Shown: positions 1 through 8,530 of the stretch, in pieces | How the letters are laid out: each line of letters opens with the position of its first letter | Numbering within the stretch: the first letter of the stretch is position 1 | From: Lutibacter agarilyticus | GTDB lineage: Bacteria > Bacteroidota > Bacteroidia > Flavobacteriales > Flavobacteriaceae | Length of the DNA stretch: 64,000 nt | Direction of reading: 5' to 3' | NCBI RefSeq assembly: GCF_900188235.1 | Contig: NZ_FZNT01000005.1 | Span: forward strand, 219,868-283,867 | Program-made: the position numbers and the translations under genes | The notes under the pieces: generated by a model | Databases searched by the model: none | Seen by the model: only the letters and a program-made list of their open reading frames with translations | What the model was told of the DNA's origin: nothing

Positions 1-213
1 CTAAAATTAGTAGTCCAAAGAAACACAAGTGTTCTTATTTGAAACGTTTTCTTATTTACTTCAGAAAGGTTTTTATAATACGTATTGTTTGCAATTAACA
101 CCTTGTGGCATTCATTTTTAGTACGTTGATTAAAAAAAGAGCCAATAAGTTGATACTTTAAATTCAAACTTTAGTTTTAAAATGTAATCTTAATTCAAAA
201 AAATAATTTCGCT

Positions 214-669
214 TTAAATAAATTTCAACAGTTGAAGAATTACCCCTAAATGAATTCCTTCGTGAAATAAATTAAAATCTATAGCATCTTCAATAGACGT
301 TAAAGTAACATTTACACTTGTAGTATATTCCGTATAATTTTTAAAAATTCCATTCGCATAATCTTCATCTAAAACAACAGGAAATTGCAACAATTGCTTT
401 TTAATAGTTTCAAATTCTGTTTCTGAAAGCGTATAACTTGGCGTTGATCCTTTTTGAAATTTCTCAATAAATTCTTCTGAAATTAAACAATCTAAACCTG
501 ATAGTTTATAACATAATAATTGCTGTGTAACTACTAAATGGGCTATATTCCACGCTATATTATTTTTAAATCCTGTAGGAATTTTATTTAGTTGTTCGTT
601 TGTAAGATTATTAATTACTTTTAAGGTTAGTTGTCTTGATTTTAATAAAGTGTCAAATCGTTTTTGCAT
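214..669 (-). CDS. DinB-like four-helix metalloprotein
   Basis: A 151-residue protein of the DinB/YfiT four-helix superfamily. These small cytoplasmic proteins usually bind one metal; some are thiol-dependent S-transferases and many have no known substrate. The metal triad is visible: His44 in the N-terminal helix (NIAHL) and His136 and His140 near the C-terminus (FHEGIHLG). Length is typical. It starts with ATG at 669 and stands alone, divergent from the ArsC-like gene at 745, so the 75 bases between them must hold both promoters. The fold assignment is fairly firm; the reaction is unknown. Confidence 0.75.
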   Translation of the reverse strand: MQKRFDTLLKSRQLTLKVINNLTNEQLNKIPTGFKNNIAWNIAHLVVTQQLLCYKLSGLDCLISEEFIEKFQKGSTPSYTLSETEFETIKKQLLQFPVVLDEDYANGIFKNYTEYTTSVNVTLTSIEDAIDFNLFHEGIHLGVILQLLKFI

Positions 670-744
670 GCTTAAAATATTTATTCATTAGTTTTCAAAT
701 TTAAGATAAAACCCCTTAATTTACTTCAATTTAAAATTTAAAAA

Positions 745-1080
745 ATGAAAAAAATATACTACCTAAAAACTTGTGATACTTGCCGAAGAATTTTAAAAGA
801 AATGGACACTACAGGTTATATGTTACAAAATATTAAAACAGATCCTATAACGGTTGAACAATTAGAGGCAATCTATAGTTTAACCAATAGTTATGAAGTT
901 TTATTTAGCCGAAGAGCAAAAAAATACAAGGAAATGGATTTAAAAAACCAAGATTTATCTGAAAAAGATTATCGTCAACTTATTTTAGATGAATACACCT
1001 TTTTAAAACGTCCTGTAATTATAAATGAACATAAAGTTTTAGTAGGAAATACCAAAAAAAGAGTCGACATTTTCAGCTAA
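745..1080 (+). CDS. ArsC/Spx-family thioredoxin-fold protein
   Basis: A 111-residue ArsC-family protein (arsenate reductase-like, glutaredoxin-related fold). Cys10 and Cys13 form a CDTC motif directly after the first strand, where the catalytic cysteine of ArsC and the redox pair of Spx lie. A CxxC pair is more typical of Spx/YffB-like members than of the classical single-cysteine arsenate reductase, and no ars genes are near. A general redox or regulatory role is therefore as likely as arsenate reduction. The ATG start lies 24 bases after a T-rich stretch; there is no operon partner. Confidence 0.75.
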   Translation: MKKIYYLKTCDTCRRILKEMDTTGYMLQNIKTDPITVEQLEAIYSLTNSYEVLFSRRAKKYKEMDLKNQDLSEKDYRQLILDEYTFLKRPVIINEHKVLVGNTKKRVDIFS

Positions 1081-1167
1081 TCTAGAATCTAAATAAATAA
1101 GACTATTAGCTTACTATTATTAAAAATTAAAACTATTTTTGAAATACAAATCAAACTTAATTATATT

Positions 1168-2088
1168 ATGAGAAAAATTTTATTATTACTTGTTGCTTTT
1201 TGCACAATCAATGTAGCTTTTGCCCAATTCTATGTTTCAGCTAGTGGTGGATATAGCATAGGTTCTGCTGGAATTTTAACAGGAACTTCATTAAACGATG
1301 CTCAAACCAAAGCAACAAACCATTATGGTAGCTATGGTGAAGGTTTTAACACACAACTTAGAGGTGGTTATTTCTTTAACAAAATGTTTGGTCTTGAATT
1401 ATCTTTAGGTTACTTAGGTGGATCAGATCAAAATATTTCTAATTATTTAAAAAATGATGATGGTGATATTAAAGAGTTTACTAATGGTAATGCACATGCT
1501 GAAGCCTTTGGAATTAACTTGGCACTTGCATATAACTTTAACGAAAACTTTTACGGAAAAATTGGGGTAGTTTCTAAATTAGGCGGAAAAACGGAAGCTA
1601 CATTTACAAGAACAACTCCTACTCCTTTCGGACCAATTGTTGCAGAAGGAGTTAATGATTATCACGGTAGACCACCATTAGGATTTACAGCTGCTTTTGG
1701 TTATAAATATAAATTAACCGATAACTTAAATTTATTTGCTGAATTAGAATATTTAGGAATTAACGTTACAAGAGATACTTCTGAATTTGCTGAGTTAACA
1801 ATTACAACTCCTAATGTACCTGGAGATGTTTTCTACCCTGGTTCACCTGCTGTACCATCTAACACTTGGAACTTAGGAGACGCACCTTACCTATGGCTTT
1901 CAGAGGTTCCTGGATTACCACAAGAAACTATTGTTCCAATTTATGCTCCTTCAGAAATTGACTATGTAGATTCATTGCCTGAACCAAACAATGACCCTTC
2001 AAAATCATTATCATCTGTTGCTCCTTATTCTTCTTTTGGAATAAATATTGGTATTACGTATACATTTTCAAAAAAAGAAGCTAAATAA
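1168..2088 (+). CDS. Outer-membrane beta-barrel protein
   Basis: A 306-residue secreted protein beginning with a clear signal peptide (about residues 1-20, ending AFAQ). It continues with alternating aromatic and glycine-rich strands typical of an eight-stranded outer-membrane barrel (OmpW/OMP_b-brl type). The final strand ends in an aromatic-rich stretch (GINIGITYTF) followed by a short lysine-rich tail. A Pro/Ser-rich insertion at about 210-285 probably forms a long extracellular loop. It is a single-gene unit closed by a strong palindromic terminator at 2101-2148. Localisation is well supported; ligand or function is unknown. Confidence 0.7.
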   Translation: MRKILLLLVAFCTINVAFAQFYVSASGGYSIGSAGILTGTSLNDAQTKATNHYGSYGEGFNTQLRGGYFFNKMFGLELSLGYLGGSDQNISNYLKNDDGDIKEFTNGNAHAEAFGINLALAYNFNENFYGKIGVVSKLGGKTEATFTRTTPTPFGPIVAEGVNDYHGRPPLGFTAAFGYKYKLTDNLNLFAELEYLGINVTRDTSEFAELTITTPNVPGDVFYPGSPAVPSNTWNLGDAPYLWLSEVPGLPQETIVPIYAPSEIDYVDSLPEPNNDPSKSLSSVAPYSSFGINIGITYTFSKKEAK

Positions 2089-2100
2089 TATAGCTTATTA

Positions 2101-2148
2101 TTAAAGTAAAAAAGCCTTTTCAAATTTGAAAAGGCTTTTTTACTTTAA
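2101..2148. terminator. Bidirectional palindromic terminator
   Basis: A perfect 48-base palindrome (two 24-base arms, no spacer) with core AAAAAGCC...GGCTTTTT sits between convergent genes ending at 2088 and 2164. T-runs follow the stem on both strands, so it can stop transcription in either direction. Confidence 0.85.
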
Positions 2149-2163
2149 TAATAGTTTTAAATT

Positions 2164-2907
2164 TTACTTCCAGTATTTTGCAACCCACGGTGCTGGATGC
2201 ACATAACGATACCATTTTCCCCAACCACCTTCAACGGCTTTATGCGGATTAATTTCTCCGTGGAAAATAATAATTTTAGCACCTTCAGGAATTGTTGGTT
2301 TTTTCCAAATAGATATAGGAAAGCGCGAATTACAATCGTATTTATAACTTGGGCACCATTCTTTTGGCCAATACTGTAATTTGCCTTTATTATTTATTTC
2401 GTGCGTTAAAAACTCCTGTTCGTTTCTATGCTCTTTAATCGCTTTTTCAAAATTGTTAATGAAATTTTCAAAAACATAACCGTGTTTTCCAATATCAAAC
2501 CTGTAAACCGATGAGTTTCCAGTAATTCTCCAACTTCTCCAGCTATGGTCTTTTATAATTCTAAACTCTCCTTCAACATCAAAAAAGCAATCAATATTAT
2601 CTACAATTACAATATCTAAATCTAAAAATAAAGCACGCCCTTCTAAACCGTATAAATCTTCCTTTAGTGTGGTTAATTTTTTCCACATACGCTCTGGCAA
2701 GTTAGACGGAATATCAATCTCTGGAATAGGAAAACATTGTACCTCATCTATAATTCCAGACTCATCATCGGTAAAACAAACCATTTTAAAATCGTAGGTT
2801 AAATTCTTTTTAACCATGGAGTGCAATCGGTTCACATATTCTGCACCATACAAGGTTCCCCATTTCATACAGAATATATAATTGGTTATTTTATTGTTAT
2901 TTTCCAT
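2164..2907 (-). CDS. GT-A-like glycosyltransferase
   Basis: A 247-residue protein without signal peptide or membrane segment that resembles small GT-A-fold glycosyltransferases. A DLD motif at residues 96-98 (FLDLDIVIV) is the expected metal/nucleotide-sugar binding DxD. Downstream are conserved Trp and His positions (HSWRSW, FHGEINPHKA). The ATG at 2907 overlaps the end of the adenine methyltransferase gene by 11 bases, so the two are probably translationally coupled and co-transcribed. No LPS or capsule genes are near, which is unusual for such an enzyme. The acceptor is unknown; it could be glycan, protein or a modified base, and the last is only speculation from the neighbour. Confidence 0.6.
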   Translation of the reverse strand: MENNNKITNYIFCMKWGTLYGAEYVNRLHSMVKKNLTYDFKMVCFTDDESGIIDEVQCFPIPEIDIPSNLPERMWKKLTTLKEDLYGLEGRALFLDLDIVIVDNIDCFFDVEGEFRIIKDHSWRSWRITGNSSVYRFDIGKHGYVFENFINNFEKAIKEHRNEQEFLTHEINNKGKLQYWPKEWCPSYKYDCNSRFPISIWKKPTIPEGAKIIIFHGEINPHKAVEGGWGKWYRYVHPAPWVAKYWK

Positions 2908-3901
2908 GTTTCTTTAAAATATGTAAATATTCAACTGTTGAAGTTGCTTTGTGATTTCTGCTTGCTGTTTTATCGGCTTTAAATCGCTGATAGTTTATTG
3001 TTTTTAAGCTGTATTCCCCATAACTACTCATAATGCTTTTAACCTCATTTTCAGACATTAACCCCTCATTATTATAGCTTAAAAAAATGTATTTAAAGTT
3101 AGCATTTTTTATCAATTCTTCGAAGAAAAACTTCACTTCATTTTTTTTACAATAATCCGATTTATAATAAGCACGTAATCCTGTTTTCCCCTTCGGAATA
3201 AATGCATCGTATTTTGCAATTGTTGTTAATAAATGATAATTCGCTCCGTACTGTCTAGCATTGTATGGCGGATCTAAATATAAAATATCACCTTTTATTT
3301 CGTGAATTAATTCGTTACTATTTTTATTAAAAACCTGATGCGAATTTTTAGTAATTGAAAAAATTGGCAGTACTAATTTTACTGTTTTTTGCGCTGCAGC
3401 TTTCAGCTGTTTTAAATAAGCGCCATAAACTGAAGCCGTGTTTGCCACTTTATCTGCCGCTTCAATTAAGGCGGTTAACAAATAAAAGTACTCGTTTTCC
3501 TTAATTTCATCAGAAGTTTTCCAACTTTCAATTTTTTGACGAATAGCATCTATTTTTTTTCCATTTTCAGAAGAAAAATATAAGCGGTTTTCACTACCTT
3601 TTTCACTATAATTTTTGAATATAAATCCTTCTGAACCTTCTAAATTATTTAAAATTTCCAATTTATCATCTAAGTTTAACGCTTGAAAATTACCAATATA
3701 ATGTCTGTTCAAAACATAGCTGTAATATTCAACATCATTTGCAATAACTTGCTTTACTAGCGGTTTAAAATTACGACCAACAATACCTGTACCCGCAAAT
3801 AAATCACAAAAAACTAGTTGAGATAAATCGTCTCCAACTACTTCTTTAATCGCCGTTTTTAAAAATGATGATAATTTATGTTTTGATCCTATATAATTCA
3901 A
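2897..3901 (-). CDS. D12-class N6-adenine DNA methyltransferase
   Basis: A 334-residue DNA adenine methyltransferase. The N-terminus MNYIGSKHKL matches D12-class enzymes. The AdoMet motif FAGTG is at residues 35-39 and the catalytic DPPY at 210-213, followed by NARQYGANYHLL. The start is TTG at 3901: the conserved N-terminus begins exactly there and a stop codon lies two codons upstream, so no ATG start is possible. It lies 68 bases downstream of a putative nuclease gene and overlaps the glycosyltransferase gene. This fits a type II restriction-modification modification subunit; recognition sequence unknown. Confidence 0.85.
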   Translation of the reverse strand: MNYIGSKHKLSSFLKTAIKEVVGDDLSQLVFCDLFAGTGIVGRNFKPLVKQVIANDVEYYSYVLNRHYIGNFQALNLDDKLEILNNLEGSEGFIFKNYSEKGSENRLYFSSENGKKIDAIRQKIESWKTSDEIKENEYFYLLTALIEAADKVANTASVYGAYLKQLKAAAQKTVKLVLPIFSITKNSHQVFNKNSNELIHEIKGDILYLDPPYNARQYGANYHLLTTIAKYDAFIPKGKTGLRAYYKSDYCKKNEVKFFFEELIKNANFKYIFLSYNNEGLMSENEVKSIMSSYGEYSLKTINYQRFKADKTASRNHKATSTVEYLHILKKHGK

Positions 3902-3969
3902 CGCTTAGTATTAGAAATTTTAATTTACAACTTGACTTCAACTTGGCTCAGCCATCAGACTTTTTAACT

Positions 3970-4605
3970 TCATTTAATTGCCCAAATTACATCGGCATAT
4001 ACTTTTTTATTATCTAAAGTTAAACACGGTAATTTTGAGGAGTCAAAATTACTTAAATAAGTTGAGATTAGACTTTTTAACCAATGAATTTCTGACTTTA
4101 ATTTCCAATGTGAATTTGTATCTTCATAATCAATTAACACAATAAAAAGTCGGTTTTTATAATGCTTACGTTGTTGCTGACTTTGATTGTTATACAACCA
4201 CGTAATTAGCTCGTGTTTATGCTTAATAGCATACGGAATTGATTTTTTAAATCCTTTTGGAAATACTGTTGTTTTATGGTCAAACGGTATGGTTGAAATA
4301 TAAAAATCGGTGTATTTATCTTTTGAATTTTTATGCGGTTCAACATTTTTATGTTCACAAAAAATAGCTTCAACAGCTTTTGCCGACCAAAAGTTATACC
4401 ACCTATTCAATGCATAATTTTTTATATCTGCAATTGTTGAATGTTCTTTTACAACACCCTCAATTTTATTTAAAACAGCTTCAAAACTCGAAGTTTTATA
4501 AATAAAATTTGTTTGTTTATCTAGTTGATTAGTTTGTTTTGTTTTCCAAGCATATTCAAATTCAGTTCTTTTTTTTAATTCTTTTTCTAGCAATTCATAG
4601 TTCAT
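3970..4605 (-). CDS. Putative PD-(D/E)XK nuclease, likely restriction enzyme partner
   Basis: A 211-residue protein that I do not recognise as a named enzyme. Residues 100-111 read D-FYISTIPF-D-H-K, the spacing and hydrophobic strand expected of a PD-(D/E)XK nuclease core (D100, D109, K111), with E79 as a possible helix acidic residue. It lies directly upstream of an adenine methyltransferase on the same strand, the usual arrangement of type II restriction-modification pairs. The reading frame extends upstream to a TTG at 4629, overlapping the previous gene. The ATG at 4605, four bases after that gene's stop codon, is the better start. The nuclease call rests on one motif and context. Confidence 0.5.
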   Translation of the reverse strand: MNYELLEKELKKRTEFEYAWKTKQTNQLDKQTNFIYKTSSFEAVLNKIEGVVKEHSTIADIKNYALNRWYNFWSAKAVEAIFCEHKNVEPHKNSKDKYTDFYISTIPFDHKTTVFPKGFKKSIPYAIKHKHELITWLYNNQSQQQRKHYKNRLFIVLIDYEDTNSHWKLKSEIHWLKSLISTYLSNFDSSKLPCLTLDNKKVYADVIWAIK

Positions 4606-4609
4606 AATT

Positions 4610-5443
4610 CTATAAAAATTTCCGCTCAATTATTGTCATAAAGCGTTCTTCATACTCTTCTTTAGTGCCCCAATCGTAATCGGGTTTTACAAATTCTTGT
4701 AAAAAAGTTTTAGCTTCATCTTCGGTTTTAAATGAATTTAACTGCGATAAAACTCTGTTAAAATCTTCCTGACTTCCTTCAAACAAATGTTTTACAAATG
4801 CAATTCTATCATTTAAACCAACTTGTAAATTTGCACTAAATAAGGTGTCGTTTAGCGAGCGCGGTTTTGTTTCTTTTGAGGTTGTAATAACTGGGTTTTC
4901 TTTGGTAGCTTTTTCAAAAAGTTCCGTAGCAACATCTGAAGAAATGGCGTCTTTAAATTCATCTTCTAAAGTAAACTGAGTCGCTTCTAAGTCTTTTATA
5001 TCATCTTTAACTAAATCATCTTCAACAGCAAAAATTGCATCAACTTCTTCTTTACTTAGTATTTCCTTCGGTTCTTCAAGGATTTCTTCAACAATTTTCT
5101 TCTCTTCAAAAACCTCAACAACATCTTCAACAGTCTCTTCAATAACTTCCTTAGCTACTTCTTCAACAGCCTCTTCAGTCATTATAATCTCAGGCACAAC
5201 TTCAACCTTTTCTGTAACTTCAATTCTTTTTTCAACCAAAAGCTCTTTTACCTCAGGCACTATTTCTTCTTCAGCAGCTTCAACATACATTTCATTTAAA
5301 TTGGCATTCACAAACTTCAACACTGATAGTTTCTCATAAATATCACGTGCTTTTTTATGTAAAATAGTTACATCATCGTTATTTTTTAACTGTAAAATAC
5401 TGTGTGCTAAGCTTACCAATTCAGCCTCTAATTTTTTGTGCAT
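4610..5443 (-). CDS. Acidic hypothetical protein
   Basis: A 277-residue soluble protein with three parts. The N-terminal helical segment (about 1-55) looks like a small coiled coil. The central region (about 55-170) is very rich in Glu and Val and probably disordered. The C-terminal block (about 195-277, PRSLNDTLFSANLQVGLNDRIAFV...) is compact and looks conserved; I recall this C-terminus in flavobacterial hypothetical proteins. There is no signal peptide, transmembrane segment or catalytic motif. It is the first gene of the minus-strand cluster and is divergent from tdk. Function unknown; it may be a resident gene beside which the nuclease/methyltransferase pair was inserted. Confidence 0.7.
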   Translation of the reverse strand: MHKKLEAELVSLAHSILQLKNNDDVTILHKKARDIYEKLSVLKFVNANLNEMYVEAAEEEIVPEVKELLVEKRIEVTEKVEVVPEIIMTEEAVEEVAKEVIEETVEDVVEVFEEKKIVEEILEEPKEILSKEEVDAIFAVEDDLVKDDIKDLEATQFTLEDEFKDAISSDVATELFEKATKENPVITTSKETKPRSLNDTLFSANLQVGLNDRIAFVKHLFEGSQEDFNRVLSQLNSFKTEDEAKTFLQEFVKPDYDWGTKEEYEERFMTIIERKFL

Positions 5444-5621
5444 AAGTTGAAATATTAAATAGTTTTTGGTGTGTTATTTTTAATAAATTTGTATGATTTC
5501 AAAAAAGCCTTTTAGCACTTTGAAATTTAACGATAAACGAATGTAAAAAAATATAACAATATATGTATTGCATTTGTTTGAAAACTAAAAAACAATAACC
5601 TTTCAAGCATAAAATTACAAA

Positions 5622-6239
5622 ATGTTTCTTGAAAATACAGTAAATCATATTGAACAATTTGGCTGGATTGAAGTAATTTGCGGCTCAATGTTCTCTGGCA
5701 AAACAGAAGAACTCATCCGTAGGTTAAAACGCGCCCAGTTTGCAAAACAAAAAGTTGAAATTTTTAAACCGGCAATTGATGTTAGGTATGATGATGAAAA
5801 TGTTGTTTCACATGATGCCAATGAAATTAGATCAACACCTGTACCTTCGTCTGGAAATATTCGAATTTTAGCCAACGATGTTGATGTGGTTGGTATTGAC
5901 GAAGCTCAGTTTTTTGACGATGAAATTGTGGCTGTTTGTAACGATTTAGCAAACCGAGGCATTCGGGTAATTGTAGCTGGTTTAGATATGGATTTTAAAG
6001 GAAATCCGTTTGGTCCAATGCCCGCTTTAATGGCCACTGCAGAATATGTTACCAAAGTACATGCTGTTTGTACACGCACAGGTAATTTGGCACATTACAG
6101 CCATAGAACTGCTGCAAGTGACGAGTTGGTTTTATTGGGTGAAACACAAGAATATGAGCCTTTAAGTAGAGCTGCTTATTACAAAGCTATTCAGGAAGAA
6201 AAAATAAGAAAAGCTGAACAAAATAACAATGGAAAATAA
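5622..6239 (+). CDS. tdk: Thymidine kinase (type II)
   Basis: Phosphorylates thymidine to dTMP with ATP in the pyrimidine salvage pathway. The 205-residue protein has the P-loop GSMFSGKT at residues 21-28 and the DEAQFF motif at 93-98 containing the catalytic Glu94. In type II kinases a C-terminal zinc site is made from two Cys pairs. Here only AVCTRTG remains and the partner cysteines are absent, so the structural zinc is probably lost, as I recall for some Bacteroidetes homologues. The last 11 bases overlap alr, suggesting a bicistronic unit. Confidence 0.93.
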   Translation: MFLENTVNHIEQFGWIEVICGSMFSGKTEELIRRLKRAQFAKQKVEIFKPAIDVRYDDENVVSHDANEIRSTPVPSSGNIRILANDVDVVGIDEAQFFDDEIVAVCNDLANRGIRVIVAGLDMDFKGNPFGPMPALMATAEYVTKVHAVCTRTGNLAHYSHRTAASDELVLLGETQEYEPLSRAAYYKAIQEEKIRKAEQNNNGK

Positions 6240-7338
6240 TCACGTTACTGTTCTAAATATTGACTTAAATGCTATTGATTTTAATTTAAATTATTTTAAG
6301 TCGAAACTAAAAAAAACGACCAAACTATTAGTGGTTGTAAAAGCTTTTGGATACGGAAGTAGTGCAACAAAAATCGCAAAATACCTTGCTAAAAAAGTTG
6401 ATTATTTTGCCGTTGCTTATTTAGATGAAGGAATTGCGCTAAGAGATGTGGGTATTGAAAATCCTATTTTAGTTTTACATCCTCAAAAGCAAAATTTGGA
6501 AAAAATAATCGAAAATTGTCTAGAGCCTAATATTTATACAAACTCTTTACTAAATTCTTTTATTGAAGTTGCTAAGGCAAAAAATTTAACCAACTACCCT
6601 ATCCATTTAAAGTTTAATACCGGATTAAACAGGTTAGGTTTTACAAAAACTGATATTCCCGAACTTATTTCAACCATAAACAAGCAACAACATATTAAGG
6701 TTTCTTCACTATTTTCTCATATTGCTGCTAGTGAAGATTTAAATGAACGCGATTTTACATTACAGCAAATTGATTTATTTAAACATAGTTCTTCTGAATT
6801 GATTTCAAAATTAAAGAACATACCTTTTCAACATATGCTAAATACCTCTGGCATTATTAATTATACTGAAGAAGCTGAATTTGACATGGTGCGTTTAGGA
6901 ATTGGCTTGTACGGTTTTGGAAATAATGAAAAAGAAACCAAAAGATTAAAAAGTGTATTTAGGTTAACTTCTGTGATTTCTCAAATTCACACTATTAAAG
7001 AAGGAGAAACTGTTGGGTACAACCGTGCTTTTAAAGCAACAAAAACCATAAAAACAGCAACTATACCAATTGGGCACGCCGATGGAATTTCAAGACAATT
7101 AGGAAACGGAATTGGCTATGTATTTATTAATAACCAAATAGCACCAATTGTTGGAAATGTGTGTATGGATATGATTATGGTTGATGTTTCCGAAATTAAT
7201 TGCAATGAAGGCGATGAAGTTGTGGTGTATAAAAACCAACAGCACATTGTTGATTTAGCAAAAAAATCAAATACAATTTCGTACGAATTACTCACCGCTA
7301 TTTCTCAAAGAGTAAATAGAAGGTTAACAAAATTTTAA
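6229..7338 (+). CDS. alr: Alanine racemase
   Basis: PLP-dependent interconversion of L- and D-alanine, supplying D-Ala for peptidoglycan. The 369-residue length matches the family. Lys38 in [10 protein letters not shown] is the PLP Schiff-base lysine, and Tyr264 in VGYNRAF is the second catalytic base. The C-terminal beta domain contains [11 protein letters not shown]. The second residue of the usual KAxAYG signature is Phe rather than Ala, a minor change. It starts at ATG 6229 inside the end of tdk, so the two are translationally coupled. Confidence 0.95.
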   Translation: MENNHVTVLNIDLNAIDFNLNYFKSKLKKTTKLLVVVKAFGYGSSATKIAKYLAKKVDYFAVAYLDEGIALRDVGIENPILVLHPQKQNLEKIIENCLEPNIYTNSLLNSFIEVAKAKNLTNYPIHLKFNTGLNRLGFTKTDIPELISTINKQQHIKVSSLFSHIAASEDLNERDFTLQQIDLFKHSSSELISKLKNIPFQHMLNTSGIINYTEEAEFDMVRLGIGLYGFGNNEKETKRLKSVFRLTSVISQIHTIKEGETVGYNRAFKATKTIKTATIPIGHADGISRQLGNGIGYVFINNQIAPIVGNVCMDMIMVDVSEINCNEGDEVVVYKNQQHIVDLAKKSNTISYELLTAISQRVNRRLTKF

Positions 7339-7394
7339 CAAATCTATTTTTTTTACTACATTAGCAACATTAAATTTTAAAATTTACTGTTAAA

Positions 7395-7817
7395 ATGGGA
7401 ATGCTTAAAGAATTTAAGGGATTTGCAATGAAGGGTAACCTTGTTGACATTGCTGTTGGTTTTGTAATGGGTGCTGCTTTTAAAAGCGTTGTAACTTCAT
7501 TTACGGGCGGTATTGTTTCTCCTTTAGTTGGAATGATTTTCAATGCGAATTTCAAAGACTTAAAATATATATTGAAAGATGGAATTGCTGATGAAGCTGG
7601 AAAAGTTACTGGTGAAGTAGCCCTTTTATACGGTGATTTTATAACAAATGTTATTGATTTTATTATTGTTGCGTTTGTAATGTTTATGGTTGTGAAAGGT
7701 GTAAACAAATTAAACAATTTAAATAAAAAAGAAGAAGCGCCTGCTCCTGAAGCTCCAAAAGGTCCTTCTCAAGAAGAATTATTAGTCGAAATAAGAGATT
7801 TATTATCTAAGAAATAA
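7395..7817 (+). CDS. mscL: Large-conductance mechanosensitive channel
   Basis: A 140-residue inner-membrane channel that opens on osmotic downshock. The N-terminal amphipathic helix (MLKEFKGFAMKGNLVD) leads into TM1 (IAVGFVMGAAFKSVVTSF), a periplasmic loop with a short acidic insert and TM2 (FITNVIDFIIVAFVMFMVV). It ends in a charged cytoplasmic bundle (EELLVEIRDLL). All are standard MscL features. It lies 56 bases after alr and is followed by a perfect-stem terminator, so it may end the tdk-alr-mscL unit. Confidence 0.96.
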   Translation: MGMLKEFKGFAMKGNLVDIAVGFVMGAAFKSVVTSFTGGIVSPLVGMIFNANFKDLKYILKDGIADEAGKVTGEVALLYGDFITNVIDFIIVAFVMFMVVKGVNKLNNLNKKEEAPAPEAPKGPSQEELLVEIRDLLSKK

Positions 7818-7840
7818 ACCAAACTTTCTTTGATTAACGG

Positions 7841-7871
7841 AAAAGGGTTCGCAATTGCGAACCCTTTTTTA
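7841..7871 (+). terminator. Rho-independent terminator of mscL
   Basis: The inverted repeat AAAAGGGTTCGCAA / TTGCGAACCCTTTT (7841-7868) with a T-run follows the mscL stop codon by 23 bases. Confidence 0.85.
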
Positions 7872-7905
7872 TGTTATATAGGTTACGAACAGTGATATTG
7901 AATTG

Positions 7906-7930
7906 GTCACTGAGCAAAGTCGAAGTGTTG
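7906..7930. repeat. Flavobacterial intergenic repeat fragment
   Basis: GGTCACTGAGCAAAGTCGAA and following bases match a short motif I know from intergenic regions of many Flavobacteriaceae (variants of CTGAGC..AGTCGAAG). Related copies lie at 13161-13180 and 46303-46327. Confidence 0.5.
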
Positions 7931-7975
7931 TTTCAGTATCTCAACAAAAATGATAATAGACCCCTATAACAATCT

Positions 7976-8530
7976 TTATTTTTTAGGCAATTTTTTAGTT
8001 TCATACACCTCTGAAATAGAAGGCGTATTTTTAGCTTTTTTTAGTAAAACAAGCTCATCATCTTTCGTAACATTTCCTGTTTGAAGTACCTTAAAGTAAA
8101 CGCCACTTTTTGTTGAATTCCAAAATTGCTTTACCACTTTTTGTGTGCCAAATACAATTCCTAGTTTAGAACAAGGTTCTCGTGGTTGTGTAATTTCAAT
8201 AATAGCCTCTCCTAGTTTATACTGACTTCCAACATAAATTGTCGTCTCTTCTAGGTTTGAAATTGTTAGGTTTTCGCCAAACATTCCGTAATTCCAATCT
8301 AAATTTGGATATAATGCTTTCCAATATTCATAATGTTGTTCAGAATAAGCATAAACAGCTTTTTCAATACCTCCGTGATATCTTCTATCAATAACAGCAT
8401 CGTTCACAACATCTTCTTCACCTAAAAAAATTGGTGCGTTTACAGGTGATTTAAAAATACCTGTTTCAACTATTTTTCCTTTATAGTTAACAACCCTTTT
8501 TTCTCCAATATTTACCGATTTTACAATCAC
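7976..8530 (-). CDS. MOSC-domain protein (YiiM-like)
   Basis: A 184-residue single MOSC-domain protein. MOSC proteins bind molybdenum cofactor through a conserved cysteine, here Cys120 in TQPREPCSKLG. YiiM of E. coli, a similar stand-alone MOSC protein, reduces N-hydroxylated compounds. Other conserved MOSC elements are DRRYHGG (48-54) and FGENLT (84-89). The start is GTG at 8530; GTGA overlaps the TGA stop of the upstream GH3-like gene by four bases, so the two are translationally coupled. No molybdopterin genes are in the window. Confidence 0.85.
   Translation of the reverse strand: MIVKSVNIGEKRVVNYKGKIVETGIFKSPVNAPIFLGEEDVVNDAVIDRRYHGGIEKAVYAYSEQHYEYWKALYPNLDWNYGMFGENLTISNLEETTIYVGSQYKLGEAIIEITQPREPCSKLGIVFGTQKVVKQFWNSTKSGVYFKVLQTGNVTKDDELVLLKKAKNTPSISEVYETKKLPKK

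Noticed and set aside
1..213. Left edge of the window
   Set aside because: No open frame, RNA gene or clear repeat could be supported in these 213 bases.
5050..5300. Glu-codon-rich stretch considered as a DNA repeat
   Set aside because: The repetition is of acidic codons in a disordered protein segment; no regular DNA period is visible.
7370..7717. Long minus-strand frame opposite mscL
   Set aside because: Lies fully over mscL, has composition of an antisense shadow and no family features.
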